A stretch of 64,000 nucleotides of DNA from Arcicella sp040387735 (GTDB taxonomy: Bacteria; Bacteroidota; Bacteroidia; Cytophagales; Spirosomataceae). Shown here one piece after another: positions 8,621 through 19,353 of this stretch; the first letter of the stretch is position 1, and each line of letters begins with the position of its first letter. Under the pieces are notes generated by a model that was not told where the DNA came from, ran no database searches, and saw nothing but the letters and a program-made list of their open reading frames with translations. The position numbers were made by a program, and so were the translations under genes. The DNA lies in NCBI GenBank assembly GCA_040387735.1, contig JAZKDE010000043.1, positions 1-64,000 on the forward strand, read 5' to 3'.

Positions 8621-9035
8621 AATTCTATTCTCAGTGATAATCATTGCGTTTTTATGCAGGTTTTATTTTGCTAATTTTTAATTTTATGAGGATTTATACT
8701 TATAAATTGGAAAATTTTAAGATAAATTTACACATTTTTAAATACTATTAATATATTTGTTAAGATTTTGATAGAACGCATTGCATTAATCTGCTTGTTT
8801 CTAATGGTATTCTAATTAAAATTCGCACAAACAGGCATTCCACTTTCAACTAATTAATAACTTTATAGCGGTCAATTAAAGTATTGGAAATTTGAAATGA
8901 ATCAAGCTAAGACATTCTTTCTTGAAAATTATAATCAGTCCGAAATATACTCATTTTCAAAACGGTATGTCGTATGGACTGACATAATCAAATTATCTAA
9001 ATAATTAATTGTATTTCTATTTTTCACTGAAAATC
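8621..9035. promoter_or_regulatory. Divergent DeoR-SusC intergenic region
   Basis: 415 bp without a gene between two divergent genes, so promoters for both should lie here. The only clear symmetric element is TCAGTCC (8935-8941) facing GGACTGA (8976-8982), ending 53 bp before the SusC start codon. The arms extend weakly (ATAC/GTAT). It could be an operator or a leader hairpin. I found no convincing TTTG-N19-TAnnTTTG promoter. Confidence 0.4.
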
Positions 9036-12000
9036 ATGAAGAAAAAATTTACCACATTCTTGTTGGGCATTTTTGGTCTTTTGTTGGTGTCTTTCACAAC
9101 ATTAGCACAAAGTTACACCATCAAAGGAAAAATTGCTGACTCCAACGGACAACCCATGATTGGAGCAACGATTGTTTTGAAAGGTACAACTTTCGGCACG
9201 GCTGCGAACGCTTTAGGTGAGTACAGTTTCAATACTACTACCAAAGCGGGAAATTATGACTTAGAATTCCGTTCGGTTGGGTATGCTAATCTTACGAAGA
9301 AAATTACCTTGGGAAGTACTTCAGACCTCAACGTAAATGTTGTTTTGCAGGAAGACGGAATGAATCTTGATGAAGTAGTTGTAACGGGGTCAACCTTAAA
9401 GACTAATCGTCGTGAATTAGGTAATGCAATCGGTTCGGTTTCTTCTAAACAATTAGAAAATACTGGTTCGGCTAACTTGACTTCGGCTTTGCAAGGAAAA
9501 ATTCCAGGAGCTCAAATTACCCAAAACTCTGGTGACCCTGCGGGAGGAATCACGATTCGTTTGCGTGGTGTAAAATCACTCAGAGGTAGTTCTGACCCTT
9601 TGTATATCATTGACGGTGTGGTTGTTAGTAATGCTTCAGACAATGTTTCTCAATTGGCAAATGCTAATCAAATCGGTGAAACTAATCCTGGTCAAAACCG
9701 CTTAGCGGATATTAATGCCAACGATATTGAAAGCCTAAATGTTTTGAATGGAGCGGCGGCTTCGGCAATTTACGGTTCTCGTGCTTCAAACGGAGTGATT
9801 ATTATTACCACTAAAAAAGGAAAATCGGGTGCTCCAAAAGTAACTTTCTCGACCAGTTTCAGTGTAAATGAATTACGTAAAAAAGTCGCTATTTCAACTT
9901 ATGGAAAACAATTTGGTTCAAGCACCTTGCGTTTGCACACTATCGGAGCTGCTCCTGCCAATGTTGAGGCCTTGGGAATTGAACGTAATGGTGTAACGAC
10001 AAGATTAGCTTCGGGTTTGGTTGACGTTACTCGTTATGACTACCAAGACCAAATTTTCCGTACAGGTTACGGAACAGATAATTCCATTTCAGTTTCGGGT
10101 GGAAGCGACAGAACGCAATATTATGTTTCAGCTTCTTACCTAAAAAATGAAGGAATTATTAAAGGAACAGATTTTACTCGTTATGGCTTAAAAATGAGAG
10201 TTGACCAACGTTTGGCTAACTGGGTAAAAGTTTCTGGTGGTTTAAATTACGTGAATAGTTATTCTAATGAAAAGGCAAACGGAAACGTATTTTACAGCCC
10301 AATCAACTCAATTAACATCACCAATAATATTTATGACATTACACAACGTGATGCAAACGGTAAATTATTGGCTGTTGAGCCAACTCGGGTAAATCCACTT
10401 TCTACGATTGAAGATATGGATTTTAACCAATCGGTGAGCCGTACTATTAGTGATGTTCAGTTGAATCTTACGCCATTCAAAGATTTGACGGTTGACTTAA
10501 TTTTAGGAGTTGATAATTATTCACAGTTGGGTAGAAATACTATTTTGCCGTACCCTTACGCAGCAATTTCTGGACTTCCTGCGGCTAACTATCCAAATGG
10601 ATACGCTGGAAATGCCACCAACAATGTTACACTTTTTAATACTGACTTAAACATTACGTATTCAAAAGAATTAACGAAAGACTTAAAATTGACGGCGATT
10701 GCGGGGATGAACTACCAATCTTCTCGTAAAGATTTCACTTCATCAAGTGGTGAAAAATTAGTACCTGGATTAACAACGGTTTCTGCCGCTTCACAATCAA
10801 TTGTAGCGGGTTATGGACTTGACCGTTTTGAGGTTGCAGGTCAATTTGCCCAAGCTACTTTTGGCTACAAAAACCGTTTATTCTTAACGGGTGCTATTCG
10901 TAGAGATGGTTCAACGCTATTCTCTCCTTCGCAGACCAATCAATTATATCCAAAAATAAGTGCTTCCTACGTAGTGTCTGACGAAGACTTCTGGCAATCA
11001 CTTTCATCAGTTATTAGTACAGCTAAAATAAGAGCTTCTTACGGAGAAGCGGGTGGGTTGACTGCCATTGGAACTTACGACCGTTTCTGGCAGTTTGCTT
11101 CAACCCCTTATTTAGGGCAAAACACTTTTGTACCAAGCACTCGTTACGCCAACCCAGATGTACGTCCAGAACGTATGAAAGAAGTTGAATTCGGGGGGGA
11201 TTTTGGTTTCTTAAATGACCGAATTACCTTAGGTTTATCGTATTACAATCAGCAAATTTCTGATTTAGTTGTTAACAAAAACGTAGCACCAAGTTCGGGT
11301 GGACTTTCTATTATCAATAACACTGGAACGATGGAAAACAAAGGTTTTGAACTTGCATTGGGAATTACGCCAATCAAAACCAAAGACTTATCGTGGGATG
11401 TGAGTTTCATTTACAGTGCTAACCGCAATAAAATCGTAAGTTTCAATACGGGTGATAAAATACAGGCGGTTACAACGGTGAGTGGTGCTCCAGTATTTAA
11501 TATTGTTGGACAGCCTGCGGGTGTATTCTACGGAGCATTCTTCGCTCGAAATGCAGATGGTTCATTCTTGAATACCACCAATGGTGCGGGATATGTACAA
11601 CAAGATTTCGGTAAACAAGATAGTAATGCAGACCCACTTACTTATACGGTTGCTCGTGATGCCAATGGACAACCATTGAGAACAGGAACGGTTGCGTTAA
11701 GAAAAGTTATCGGTAACCCTAACCCAGATTATACCGCTTCATTAAGCAGTAATTTGACCTACAAAAATCTTGGATTCCGTGTTTTATTTGATGCCGTACA
11801 AGGCGTACAAGTATTCAATGCCGATAAACGTACTCGTCAAGGTGTGGGAATTGGTAATGTTGCTGAACAAGAATTGAGAGGAGAAGTACCAAGAGGCTAT
11901 ATTTTCTCAACATATTTAACCGAAGAATGGCGGATTGATGATGGTTCTTTTGTGAAACTCCGTGAAATTTCACTTTCATATAAATTACCTGATATTATCA

Positions 12001-12179
12001 AAGGTATGACTGGCTTGAAGATTTCTGCAACGGGACGTAACTTAATTTCGTGGGATAAATATAATGGCTATGACCCTGAAACCAACGCTGGTGGCAACTC
12101 AGACCGTTTGCGTGGGGTAGATTTTGGTAACGTGCCAATTCCAAAAACGTACCAACTTTCTTTAACGGCTAATTTTTAA
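9036..12179 (+). CDS. SusC/RagA TonB-dependent outer-membrane transporter (pair 1)
   Basis: A 1047-aa outer-membrane barrel that would import an oligosaccharide or other nutrient using TonB energy together with the SusD-like lipoprotein downstream. Order: signal peptide (MKKKFTTFLLGIFG, cleavage near TLAQS), carboxypeptidase-like domain (YTIKGKIADSNGQPMIGATI), plug domain with the SusC signature NDIESLNVLNGAAASAIYGSRASNGV, then the beta-barrel ending in the terminal aromatic residue (TANF). The start is the ATG at 9036; the longer frame uses a TTG at 9009 and would spoil the signal peptide. The substrate cannot be told from the sequence. Confidence 0.95.
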   Translation: MKKKFTTFLLGIFGLLLVSFTTLAQSYTIKGKIADSNGQPMIGATIVLKGTTFGTAANALGEYSFNTTTKAGNYDLEFRSVGYANLTKKITLGSTSDLNVNVVLQEDGMNLDEVVVTGSTLKTNRRELGNAIGSVSSKQLENTGSANLTSALQGKIPGAQITQNSGDPAGGITIRLRGVKSLRGSSDPLYIIDGVVVSNASDNVSQLANANQIGETNPGQNRLADINANDIESLNVLNGAAASAIYGSRASNGVIIITTKKGKSGAPKVTFSTSFSVNELRKKVAISTYGKQFGSSTLRLHTIGAAPANVEALGIERNGVTTRLASGLVDVTRYDYQDQIFRTGYGTDNSISVSGGSDRTQYYVSASYLKNEGIIKGTDFTRYGLKMRVDQRLANWVKVSGGLNYVNSYSNEKANGNVFYSPINSINITNNIYDITQRDANGKLLAVEPTRVNPLSTIEDMDFNQSVSRTISDVQLNLTPFKDLTVDLILGVDNYSQLGRNTILPYPYAAISGLPAANYPNGYAGNATNNVTLFNTDLNITYSKELTKDLKLTAIAGMNYQSSRKDFTSSSGEKLVPGLTTVSAASQSIVAGYGLDRFEVAGQFAQATFGYKNRLFLTGAIRRDGSTLFSPSQTNQLYPKISASYVVSDEDFWQSLSSVISTAKIRASYGEAGGLTAIGTYDRFWQFASTPYLGQNTFVPSTRYANPDVRPERMKEVEFGGDFGFLNDRITLGLSYYNQQISDLVVNKNVAPSSGGLSIINNTGTMENKGFELALGITPIKTKDLSWDVSFIYSANRNKIVSFNTGDKIQAVTTVSGAPVFNIVGQPAGVFYGAFFARNADGSFLNTTNGAGYVQQDFGKQDSNADPLTYTVARDANGQPLRTGTVALRKVIGNPNPDYTASLSSNLTYKNLGFRVLFDAVQGVQVFNADKRTRQGVGIGNVAEQELRGEVPRGYIFSTYLTEEWRIDDGSFVKLREISLSYKLPDIIKGMTGLKISATGRNLISWDKYNGYDPETNAGGNSDRLRGVDFGNVPIPKTYQLSLTANF

Positions 12180-12279
12180 TTAAAAGGTATTAGGGATTTG
12201 GAAGTAGCAGTTAGAATTTGATTCAAATACTTTCAGCTACTTACTACGCTAATTGACTTTCTTAAATTTAAAAAAGATA

Positions 12280-13560
12280 ATGAAAAATATCATCAAATAT
12301 ATCGCATTGGGTTCATTACTGACAGTCGGAATGAATTCTTGCAAAACCGATACGGAATACCTGAATCCGAGTTCGGCTTCTGAAAAACAAGTAACCTCAG
12401 ACTTTAACGGATTGGTTGCTTTGGCAAACGGACTTCAATATCGTTTCTCTGTTGGTCGTCAGAGTCCTACTTATGCTATGATTACTGCTAATGGATTGAC
12501 TACCAAAGAATTAAAGGTTTTAAATGCGGGAAATACCGACGAGCAAAATCTGCAAGACGGCGGAGCCAGTGTTGTAGCGAGTAATTCAATTACCACCAAT
12601 TTATGGTCGCAATTGAATGTAATCAAAGGGAATAGCGACTTGATTTTGAACAACTTAAACAACGTTGGTGAATTAGGAACTCGTAGTGGTTTGCAAGCTT
12701 ATGCGACCATTTACAAGGCTTTAGCGATTGGAATTACTGCTCAATTTTGGGAAAGTGTTTCCATCGAAACAGCTCCACAATCTAAATTTGTACTTCGTAC
12801 TGACGGTTTAAAAGAAGCAATCAGATTATTAGAAGCAGCTTCGGCTAATATTGCAGCAAACCCAATTTCTGCCAATTTTACCAATAGAATTGTAGCAGGA
12901 ATTGATGTTCCAAATACGTTGAATGCCTTAATTGCTCGTTATGCATTAATGATTGGCGACTATGATAAAGCGTTAGCTGCGGCCGCAAAAGTTGATTTGA
13001 CGAAAAAATCACAATTAAATTTTGATGATTTAACTCGTAATCCAATCTGGGATGTCGCTTTCGGAAACGTAAACGTTTTTCAACCTTTAGATTTGAATAT
13101 GGGTTTACCAGCTGCATTAAAACCCATTGATGCTGATAAAAGAATTGACTTCTATTTCACAAGTCGTGCTTTAGTGGGCAATACTTATAAAGGAAAAGGT
13201 TTTTTCAAAAGCAACGGAGATCCAATTCCGATGTATCTACCAAGCGAAATGACACTTATCAAAGCAGAAGCTTATGCCCGTAAAAATGATTTGGTAAATG
13301 CCGAGAAAGAACTCAATACGATTTTGACAAAAACAACTGATGCTTGGGGAATTGGAGCCAATTTGACAACTTACGCAGGAGCAAAAACACAAGCAGATTT
13401 ATTGACTGAAATTTATCGTAATCGTCGAATTGAATTATTCATGAGTGGAATGTCATTAGAAGATAGCCGTAGATTTGCTCGTCCAGCCACAGAACGTAGT
13501 AGAGATTTTTATCCTTATCCACAGACAGAAACAGATAACAATCCTAATACTCCAAAATAA
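12280..13560 (+). CDS. SusD/RagB nutrient-binding lipoprotein (pair 1)
   Basis: A 426-aa surface lipoprotein that caps the SusC barrel and captures substrate. It has a lipobox at GMNSC (Cys21), a TPR-like helical body (for example LNALIARYALMIGDYDKALAAAAKVD) and the C-terminal RagB/SusD region with YRNRRIELFMSG and LPSEMTLIKAEAYAR. It is at the short end for the family. The start is the ATG at 12280, since the upstream TTG at 12253 places residues before the signal. It follows SusC by 100 bp and is closed by a terminator. Confidence 0.93.
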   Translation: MKNIIKYIALGSLLTVGMNSCKTDTEYLNPSSASEKQVTSDFNGLVALANGLQYRFSVGRQSPTYAMITANGLTTKELKVLNAGNTDEQNLQDGGASVVASNSITTNLWSQLNVIKGNSDLILNNLNNVGELGTRSGLQAYATIYKALAIGITAQFWESVSIETAPQSKFVLRTDGLKEAIRLLEAASANIAANPISANFTNRIVAGIDVPNTLNALIARYALMIGDYDKALAAAAKVDLTKKSQLNFDDLTRNPIWDVAFGNVNVFQPLDLNMGLPAALKPIDADKRIDFYFTSRALVGNTYKGKGFFKSNGDPIPMYLPSEMTLIKAEAYARKNDLVNAEKELNTILTKTTDAWGIGANLTTYAGAKTQADLLTEIYRNRRIELFMSGMSLEDSRRFARPATERSRDFYPYPQTETDNNPNTPK

Positions 13561-13604
13561 TAAAAATTTTAATATTTATACTTCAACACAAACATAATTC
13601 AGAT

Positions 13605-13634
13605 AAAAGGGCGAGCTTAGTTTTCGCCCTTTTT
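13605..13634 (+). terminator. Terminator after SusC/SusD pair 1
   Basis: A 10-bp stem (13605-13614 with 13624-13633; AAGGGCGA/TCGCCCTT) is followed by Ts. It separates the first SusC/SusD pair from the second. Confidence 0.85.
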
Positions 13635-13724
13635 AAGTTTTCGTCCTTGATTTTCTAACGAAATATTTTGATATTAGTATTAATAATTCATCTCTTCAGC
13701 TCAATAAACAACCAATCATTTTTC

Positions 13725-16700
13725 ATGAAAAAACTATTACTCAACAAACTAATGTGGCTTTTCTTGTGTGTGGGTTTATGCACAACACACGTTGGATGGA
13801 CGCAAGATAGACAGATAACTGGTAAAGTTACTGGCTCAGCTGATAACACTCCTTTGCCTGGAGTAAGTGTTATTGTAAAGGGAACAACTCGTGGTACAAC
13901 TACGGCAGCGGATGGAACATACAAAATTTCGGTGAATGAAGGAGCAACCTTGATTTATACTTCATTGGGTTTTGAAAAAAGAGATATTAAAGTAGGAAAT
14001 CAGTCCGTAATTGACATTAAATTGACTGATGCAACCTCCGCTTTGGATGAAGTTGTGGTAACAGCATTGGGAATTAAACAAGAAAAGAGAGCATTAGGTT
14101 ATTCCGTTCAAGAAGTTAAAGGTGATGAAATTACCCAAACTGGACGAGATAATGTTTTGACATCTTTAGGTGGTAGAGTTGCTGGTTTAACAATGACTCC
14201 TTCGACAGGATTACCAGGGTCTTCGGTACAAATTCAATTGAGAGGAGCCTCTTCAATTGGTGGTAATAACTCGCCATTGTTTGTCATTGATGGTTTACCC
14301 GTGAGTAACAGAACCTTCAACCAAGAAGGCTTAGTTTCTACAGGAGCTAACCGTTCAAATGACTATGCCAGCCGTATGGGCGACCTTAACCCTAACGATG
14401 TAGAAAGTGTAACTGTTTTGAAAGGACTTGAAGCAGCAGCTCTTTACGGTTCAGAAGGGTCCAGTGGGGTAATTATGATTACAACTAAAAAAGGTACCAA
14501 AGGAGCTACCAGAGTTAATTACAGTAATTCGTTTGATGTATCAAATGTTTACCGTTTTGTTGAAACTCAAAAAGTTTATGGCCGTGGTTCTTACGGTGTT
14601 TTGGACCCCACTTCTCTTTTTTATAGAGGCCCTAAATACTCCGAAACTGCCAATAATCAAATTTATGACAATGCAGCGAATTTTTATCAAACAGGTTCAA
14701 ATCAGCAACATAATTTAAGTATTGATGGTGGAGATAAAGTTTCTTATCGTTTTTCAGCTTCTTATACAGACCAAAAAGGAGTAATTCCAACTACTGGAAA
14801 AACACAATTACAAACCCGCCTTACAGGAAGTGCCCAAATTGCAAAAGGAATAACTATAACCAACAGTTTATCATTGGTTAGTCAAGATATTACAAAAGGT
14901 TATCGTGGCGGAAATGGTTTTTATTTGAGTGCTTTGGCGTGGCCTGCCAATGACGACATGCGAGTATATTTGAATCCAGATGGAACTCGTCGCCGTTTAA
15001 TTACTGCGGATAATAGTGAATTAGATAATCCCTATTTCAGTTTATACAAAAATCAAAATACGGAAAAAACCATTCGTGTTAATGAAAATATCTCACTAAG
15101 TGCCGACATTACACCTTGGTTAAATTTCACAGGACGTTTTGGAGTTGACTCATTTAATTCATTTTTGAATCTTTTGATAAATCCAGAATCGGGTAGTGGA
15201 AGTAGTGCAGGAGCAACAAATGGTATTGCTGCCAAAGGTTATATCGACAATGCGATTGATGCGGGTAGAATTTTTAACGGAAACTTTCTTTTATCCGCTA
15301 AAAAGAAAATTGGCGATTTTGATGGCTCATTTTTAGTCGGAACTTCTTTCGAAGACAATAAAACAGAAACGAATGCTATCTACGGTGAAAAACTTTATTT
15401 ACCCGATTTTAATAGTATCAATAACACTGATGTAACAACGCAAAGAGCTAAAACTACCATTATTCAAAAACGCTTACAAAGTGTATTTGGAAGTTTTGAT
15501 TTGAACTACAAAGACCTTCTTTACTTGAAAGTTACGGGTAGAAATGACTGGTCTTCTGCACTTTACGGAGCTCCACGTTACGACTATTTCTATCCTTCGG
15601 TTAGTGCCAGTTTTGTATTTACAGAACTACCTGTATTTAAAGAAATTGGATTTTTATCATTCGGTAAACTTCGTGCTTCTTACGCAGAAACAGGAAAAGA
15701 CCCTGCGACTCCGTACAAAATCAAATCAAGTTTAACGCCTCAAACATCAACTGATGGTGGTTTTGCTTACGGATTTTACGGTGGAAATCCTGACTTAAAA
15801 CCAGAAAGAGGTGTCGGAATTGAAGTCGGAACTGATTTGCGTTTTTTCAAAGGACGTTTCGGAATAGATGCGGCTTATTATACCAACGAACGCTCAAATC
15901 AAATTGTTACGCAACGTTTGAGTTACGGAACAGGATTTATTTTTGGTTTAGTTAACGGTGGAACCTTTAGTAATTCAGGAGTGGAAATACAGTTGACTGG
16001 TTCGCCCGTAAAAACAAAAGACTTTTCATGGGATGTAAACTTGAATTTTTCAAAATTAAAAACTGCCGTGAAAGACCTTCCTGCCCAAGTTGCTGAATAT
16101 TACAACTCTGATACTTGGCTTTATAATAATGCTCGTGCCAGTGCTTTTGTATCGGATTTAACGCCCTATTTTGGTACAATTGATAATCTTTCTTACTACC
16201 AACAATGGGCAGGCTCGGCAACATCAATTGGCGGATACAGCTATTTACGTAACAAAGCGGGAGATATTTTAATCAATCCATCAACGGGTTTACCAATTAA
16301 AAATACCAATTTCTTACCCATCGGTGACCGTAACCCAGATTTTACCATCGGTTTACGAAATTCATTTACCTACAAAGGTTTCACTCTTTCGTTTTTGTTA
16401 GATATTCGTAAAGGTGGAGATGTTTTCAATGGTAATGCCATGTGGTTATACGAAAGAGGTTTAAGTCCAAAAACTCTCGACCGTAACTCGCCAGTTGTCT
16501 TTAAAGGTGTGTTGAGAGACGGCTACGAAAACAGTGCAACGCCAACAACAAATACAGTTCAAGTCACACCAAGCACAAGTGTAAACCAAGGTTTTTACAG
16601 TGCATTGGCAGAATCAGATTTTGTAGAACACAGTGTAAATTGGCTTAGAATGCGTGATGCGAATCTTTCGTACAGTATTCCCAAGAAAGTGTTGAGCAAC

Positions 16701-16892
16701 GTTAAATTCATTAAAAATGCGTCTGTTTTTGTGAGAGGCACAGAATTATTCCTAATCACTAATTACACAGGAGCTGACCCAAGCGTAAATGGTACAACGG
16801 CTACTTCATTAGGCGTTGGTGCATCAGGAATTGACTTCGGTACTGTTTCATTACCACGTACTTTCAGCACGGGTATTAGTGTTACGTTCTAA
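13725..16892 (+). CDS. SusC/RagA TonB-dependent outer-membrane transporter (pair 2)
   Basis: A 1055-aa second SusC-like barrel, only moderately similar to the first. It has a signal peptide (MKKLLLNKLMWLFLCVGLC, cleavage near GWTQD), carboxypeptidase-like domain (RQITGKVTGSADNTPLPGVSV), plug with DEVVVTALGIKQEKRALGYSVQ and NDVESVTVLKGLEAAALYGS, then a barrel with the terminal TGISVTF. The start is the ATG at 13725; the ORF can be extended to a TTG at 13668 but that would put 19 residues before the signal. It is paired with the SusD-like gene 100 bp downstream. The substrate is unknown. Confidence 0.95.
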   Translation: MKKLLLNKLMWLFLCVGLCTTHVGWTQDRQITGKVTGSADNTPLPGVSVIVKGTTRGTTTAADGTYKISVNEGATLIYTSLGFEKRDIKVGNQSVIDIKLTDATSALDEVVVTALGIKQEKRALGYSVQEVKGDEITQTGRDNVLTSLGGRVAGLTMTPSTGLPGSSVQIQLRGASSIGGNNSPLFVIDGLPVSNRTFNQEGLVSTGANRSNDYASRMGDLNPNDVESVTVLKGLEAAALYGSEGSSGVIMITTKKGTKGATRVNYSNSFDVSNVYRFVETQKVYGRGSYGVLDPTSLFYRGPKYSETANNQIYDNAANFYQTGSNQQHNLSIDGGDKVSYRFSASYTDQKGVIPTTGKTQLQTRLTGSAQIAKGITITNSLSLVSQDITKGYRGGNGFYLSALAWPANDDMRVYLNPDGTRRRLITADNSELDNPYFSLYKNQNTEKTIRVNENISLSADITPWLNFTGRFGVDSFNSFLNLLINPESGSGSSAGATNGIAAKGYIDNAIDAGRIFNGNFLLSAKKKIGDFDGSFLVGTSFEDNKTETNAIYGEKLYLPDFNSINNTDVTTQRAKTTIIQKRLQSVFGSFDLNYKDLLYLKVTGRNDWSSALYGAPRYDYFYPSVSASFVFTELPVFKEIGFLSFGKLRASYAETGKDPATPYKIKSSLTPQTSTDGGFAYGFYGGNPDLKPERGVGIEVGTDLRFFKGRFGIDAAYYTNERSNQIVTQRLSYGTGFIFGLVNGGTFSNSGVEIQLTGSPVKTKDFSWDVNLNFSKLKTAVKDLPAQVAEYYNSDTWLYNNARASAFVSDLTPYFGTIDNLSYYQQWAGSATSIGGYSYLRNKAGDILINPSTGLPIKNTNFLPIGDRNPDFTIGLRNSFTYKGFTLSFLLDIRKGGDVFNGNAMWLYERGLSPKTLDRNSPVVFKGVLRDGYENSATPTTNTVQVTPSTSVNQGFYSALAESDFVEHSVNWLRMRDANLSYSIPKKVLSNVKFIKNASVFVRGTELFLITNYTGADPSVNGTTATSLGVGASGIDFGTVSLPRTFSTGISVTF

Positions 16893-16992
16893 TTTATATT
16901 TTAAATTTCAGCAACCATTTGAAAGTTACAAGAAACAACAATAATCTGTTAATTATCAATGCTTTCTATGTGGTTACAAAACATACATTCAG

Positions 16993-18513
16993 ATGAAAAA
17001 AATAAAATATATACTACTGGTTTTCATGGCTTTGACACTCGGTAGTTGTAAAGATTATCTAAACATAAACGAAGACCCAAGTAATCCCCAAGTGGCCGAA
17101 GGATACGCTCTTCTTCCTTCTATTATAGCTCAAATGGTTCGTGGAGAACAATTTGACGGTCGTTTTGCGGGACAATACGCACAAGTTTGGTCTTCTTCGG
17201 CAGGAGGAAATACTTGGGATTTACACAGTTATGCCTCTGGTAGTGATTCAGGTGGTGAAAAATGGCGTTCGCATTATTGGTCAATCGGAGAAAACGTCGA
17301 CTTAATTGTTGCCGATGCCACCGCCAAACAAAAATGGGATTATATTGGTGCTGCAAAAGCCATCAGAGCCTGGTCTTGGCAAAGTACAACCGACTGGCAC
17401 GGTGAAATGATTTTGAAAGAAGCTTGGGAGCCAAACCGTTACGTATTTGATTATGACTCACAAGAGGATGTTTATGCGGAAGTGGTACGTTTATCAAATG
17501 AAGCCTTGGATTACCTAAATAAAACTGGAGATGGCGTTGGTTCACTTTCTCGTGGTGATAAAGTTTATGGTGGAAACGTTGATAAATGGAAGAAATTTGT
17601 TTACGCTAATTTAGCCAGAAATGCCAATCATATCAGTAATAAATCTACCTATGCACCCGATAAAGTAATTGAATATTGCGACAAAGCTTTAGCTTCTAAT
17701 TCGGACAATTTTCTTGCTCCTCATCGTGGTTCAAGCACGACTGATGCTAACTTTTTTGGGCCATTGAGAGATAATATGCAATCGTACCGTCAAACAGATT
17801 TCAGTATCAGTTTATTAGACGGACGAGTTTTCGGCGGTGTTATTGATCCTCGCTTGCCTTTAATGTTTACCGCTTGTGTGGATGGCATTTACAGAGGTGT
17901 TACTCCAGGTAGTGTGGATGCGAATGCTTCACCCGTGGATAACCCAAAGAGAGTCCCAATCTTGTGGGGTGTTGCACCTTCTCTTTTGGCGGGAAAAACG
18001 CCAGTGGATGTAACAAAAGGGAAATATATCTACAAAGATGATGCTCCATTCCCAATTTTCACTTACGCTGAAATGCAATTTATTAAAGCCGAAGCAGCCT
18101 TCAAAAAAGGTGATAAAGCAATGGCTTTGGATGCTTATAAAAAAGCGATTGCAGCTCACTGTGATTTTGTGGGTGTTTCGGCGGCAGCTAAAAATGACTT
18201 TTTATTGAGTAAAGCGGTAAAACAAACAGGAACAGAATTGACTTTGAGCGATATTATGTGTCAAAAATTCATTGCCATGTACGCACATGGAAACGTAGAA
18301 ACTTGGGTGGATTTACGCAGATACAAATACGATGCAGCAATTTATACAGGTTTTGCTTTGCCTAAAGTATTGGCAACTGAAAACAATGGAAAACCAGCCC
18401 AAAGAGTTCGCCCAAGGTATAATTCTGAATACGTTTGGAATAGAGCATCTTTGGATAAAATCGGTGGTAACAATCCTGATTATCACACTTACGACTTATG
18501 GTTTGTTAAGTAG
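16993..18513 (+). CDS. SusD/RagB-like nutrient-binding lipoprotein (pair 2, SusD-like_2 type)
   Basis: A 506-aa lipoprotein with a lipobox LTLGSC (Cys19) followed by KDYLNINEDPSNP. The opening and the LLPSIIAQMVRG and YAQVWSS segments match the SusD-like_2 subfamily rather than classical SusD. It has TPR-type helices and the C-terminal YAEMQFIKAEAAFKKGDKAMALDAYKKAI segment. It would bind nutrient at the cell surface for the SusC transporter of pair 2. The start is the ATG at 16993. The downstream DUF4397 lipoprotein is probably in the same operon. Confidence 0.93.
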   Translation: MKKIKYILLVFMALTLGSCKDYLNINEDPSNPQVAEGYALLPSIIAQMVRGEQFDGRFAGQYAQVWSSSAGGNTWDLHSYASGSDSGGEKWRSHYWSIGENVDLIVADATAKQKWDYIGAAKAIRAWSWQSTTDWHGEMILKEAWEPNRYVFDYDSQEDVYAEVVRLSNEALDYLNKTGDGVGSLSRGDKVYGGNVDKWKKFVYANLARNANHISNKSTYAPDKVIEYCDKALASNSDNFLAPHRGSSTTDANFFGPLRDNMQSYRQTDFSISLLDGRVFGGVIDPRLPLMFTACVDGIYRGVTPGSVDANASPVDNPKRVPILWGVAPSLLAGKTPVDVTKGKYIYKDDAPFPIFTYAEMQFIKAEAAFKKGDKAMALDAYKKAIAAHCDFVGVSAAAKNDFLLSKAVKQTGTELTLSDIMCQKFIAMYAHGNVETWVDLRRYKYDAAIYTGFALPKVLATENNGKPAQRVRPRYNSEYVWNRASLDKIGGNNPDYHTYDLWFVK

Positions 18514-18567
18514 TTGATAAATGGTTAAATAAAGCTTTCAATATTCACGACATTAGACAAAGTTCTT

Positions 18568-19341
18568 ATGAAAAATAAAAGATTTTTATCCATATTGACC
18601 CTCATAATTGCCTTTTTTGTGGTAGTTTCTTGTGGCGATAAAAGTGATTCTTTTCAAAATATCACACCAGCATCGGGGGCTCGTATAAAGTTTATTCATG
18701 CCGCACCTGATGTTGCAGGAATTGATATTTACGTAAATGATAAAAAATTTACGGGTGTGAATACTTCACCGCCTGCTGCTCCTGCATTAATTACGTATGG
18801 TAATGCCTTTCCCTCAACGGCAGAATATGCCACATTACCCGCAGGAAAAGCAAAAGTTAGCGTGGCAATTCCTTCGTTGAACATTACGGGTATTACCGCA
18901 GATTTAACAGTGGAAGATGGTAAATATTATTCTGTTTTTGCTACTGGAATATCACCAACCTACACTCCGTTAGCATTGGAAGATAAATTGCCAGCAGCAG
19001 CAGGTAAGACAATTTTTGTGAGAGTTATTAATTTAGTTCCAAACTCAACAACGGCAGATTTTACGGTTAATGGTAGCTTAATTGCCAGCGGAGTGAAGTT
19101 TAAAAATGACGATAATACGTTCTATTCTGTACCAATTGATGCTTTCAGTACAGGTACGATAAACGTTCCTTTTTCAGTAAAAGTATCGGGGGGAGTTGCT
19201 CCAGTTACTATTGCAACGGTAAGTCAAACATTGGTAATTCCAGGAAAAGTATATACAGTTATCGCCAGAGGCGTTGTGACGACTGATGCGAAAAATCCAA
19301 CAAAATACGCTCCATCAACGACTATTTACACGAACCGATAG
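18568..19341 (+). CDS. DUF4397 lipoprotein
   Basis: A 257-aa lipoprotein with signal ending VVVSC (Cys22). Two DUF4397-type beta-sandwich units are visible: GARIKFIHAAPDVAGIDIYVND with YYSVFATG, then KTIFVRVINLVPNSTTADFTVNG with KVYTVIARG. It lies 54 bp after the SusD-like gene and before a strong terminator, so it is the last gene of the second uptake operon. A surface accessory or binding role is an inference from this position; the biochemical function is unknown. Confidence 0.87.
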   Translation: MKNKRFLSILTLIIAFFVVVSCGDKSDSFQNITPASGARIKFIHAAPDVAGIDIYVNDKKFTGVNTSPPAAPALITYGNAFPSTAEYATLPAGKAKVSVAIPSLNITGITADLTVEDGKYYSVFATGISPTYTPLALEDKLPAAAGKTIFVRVINLVPNSTTADFTVNGSLIASGVKFKNDDNTFYSVPIDAFSTGTINVPFSVKVSGGVAPVTIATVSQTLVIPGKVYTVIARGVVTTDAKNPTKYAPSTTIYTNR

Positions 19342-19353
19342 TTTGTTTTCACG

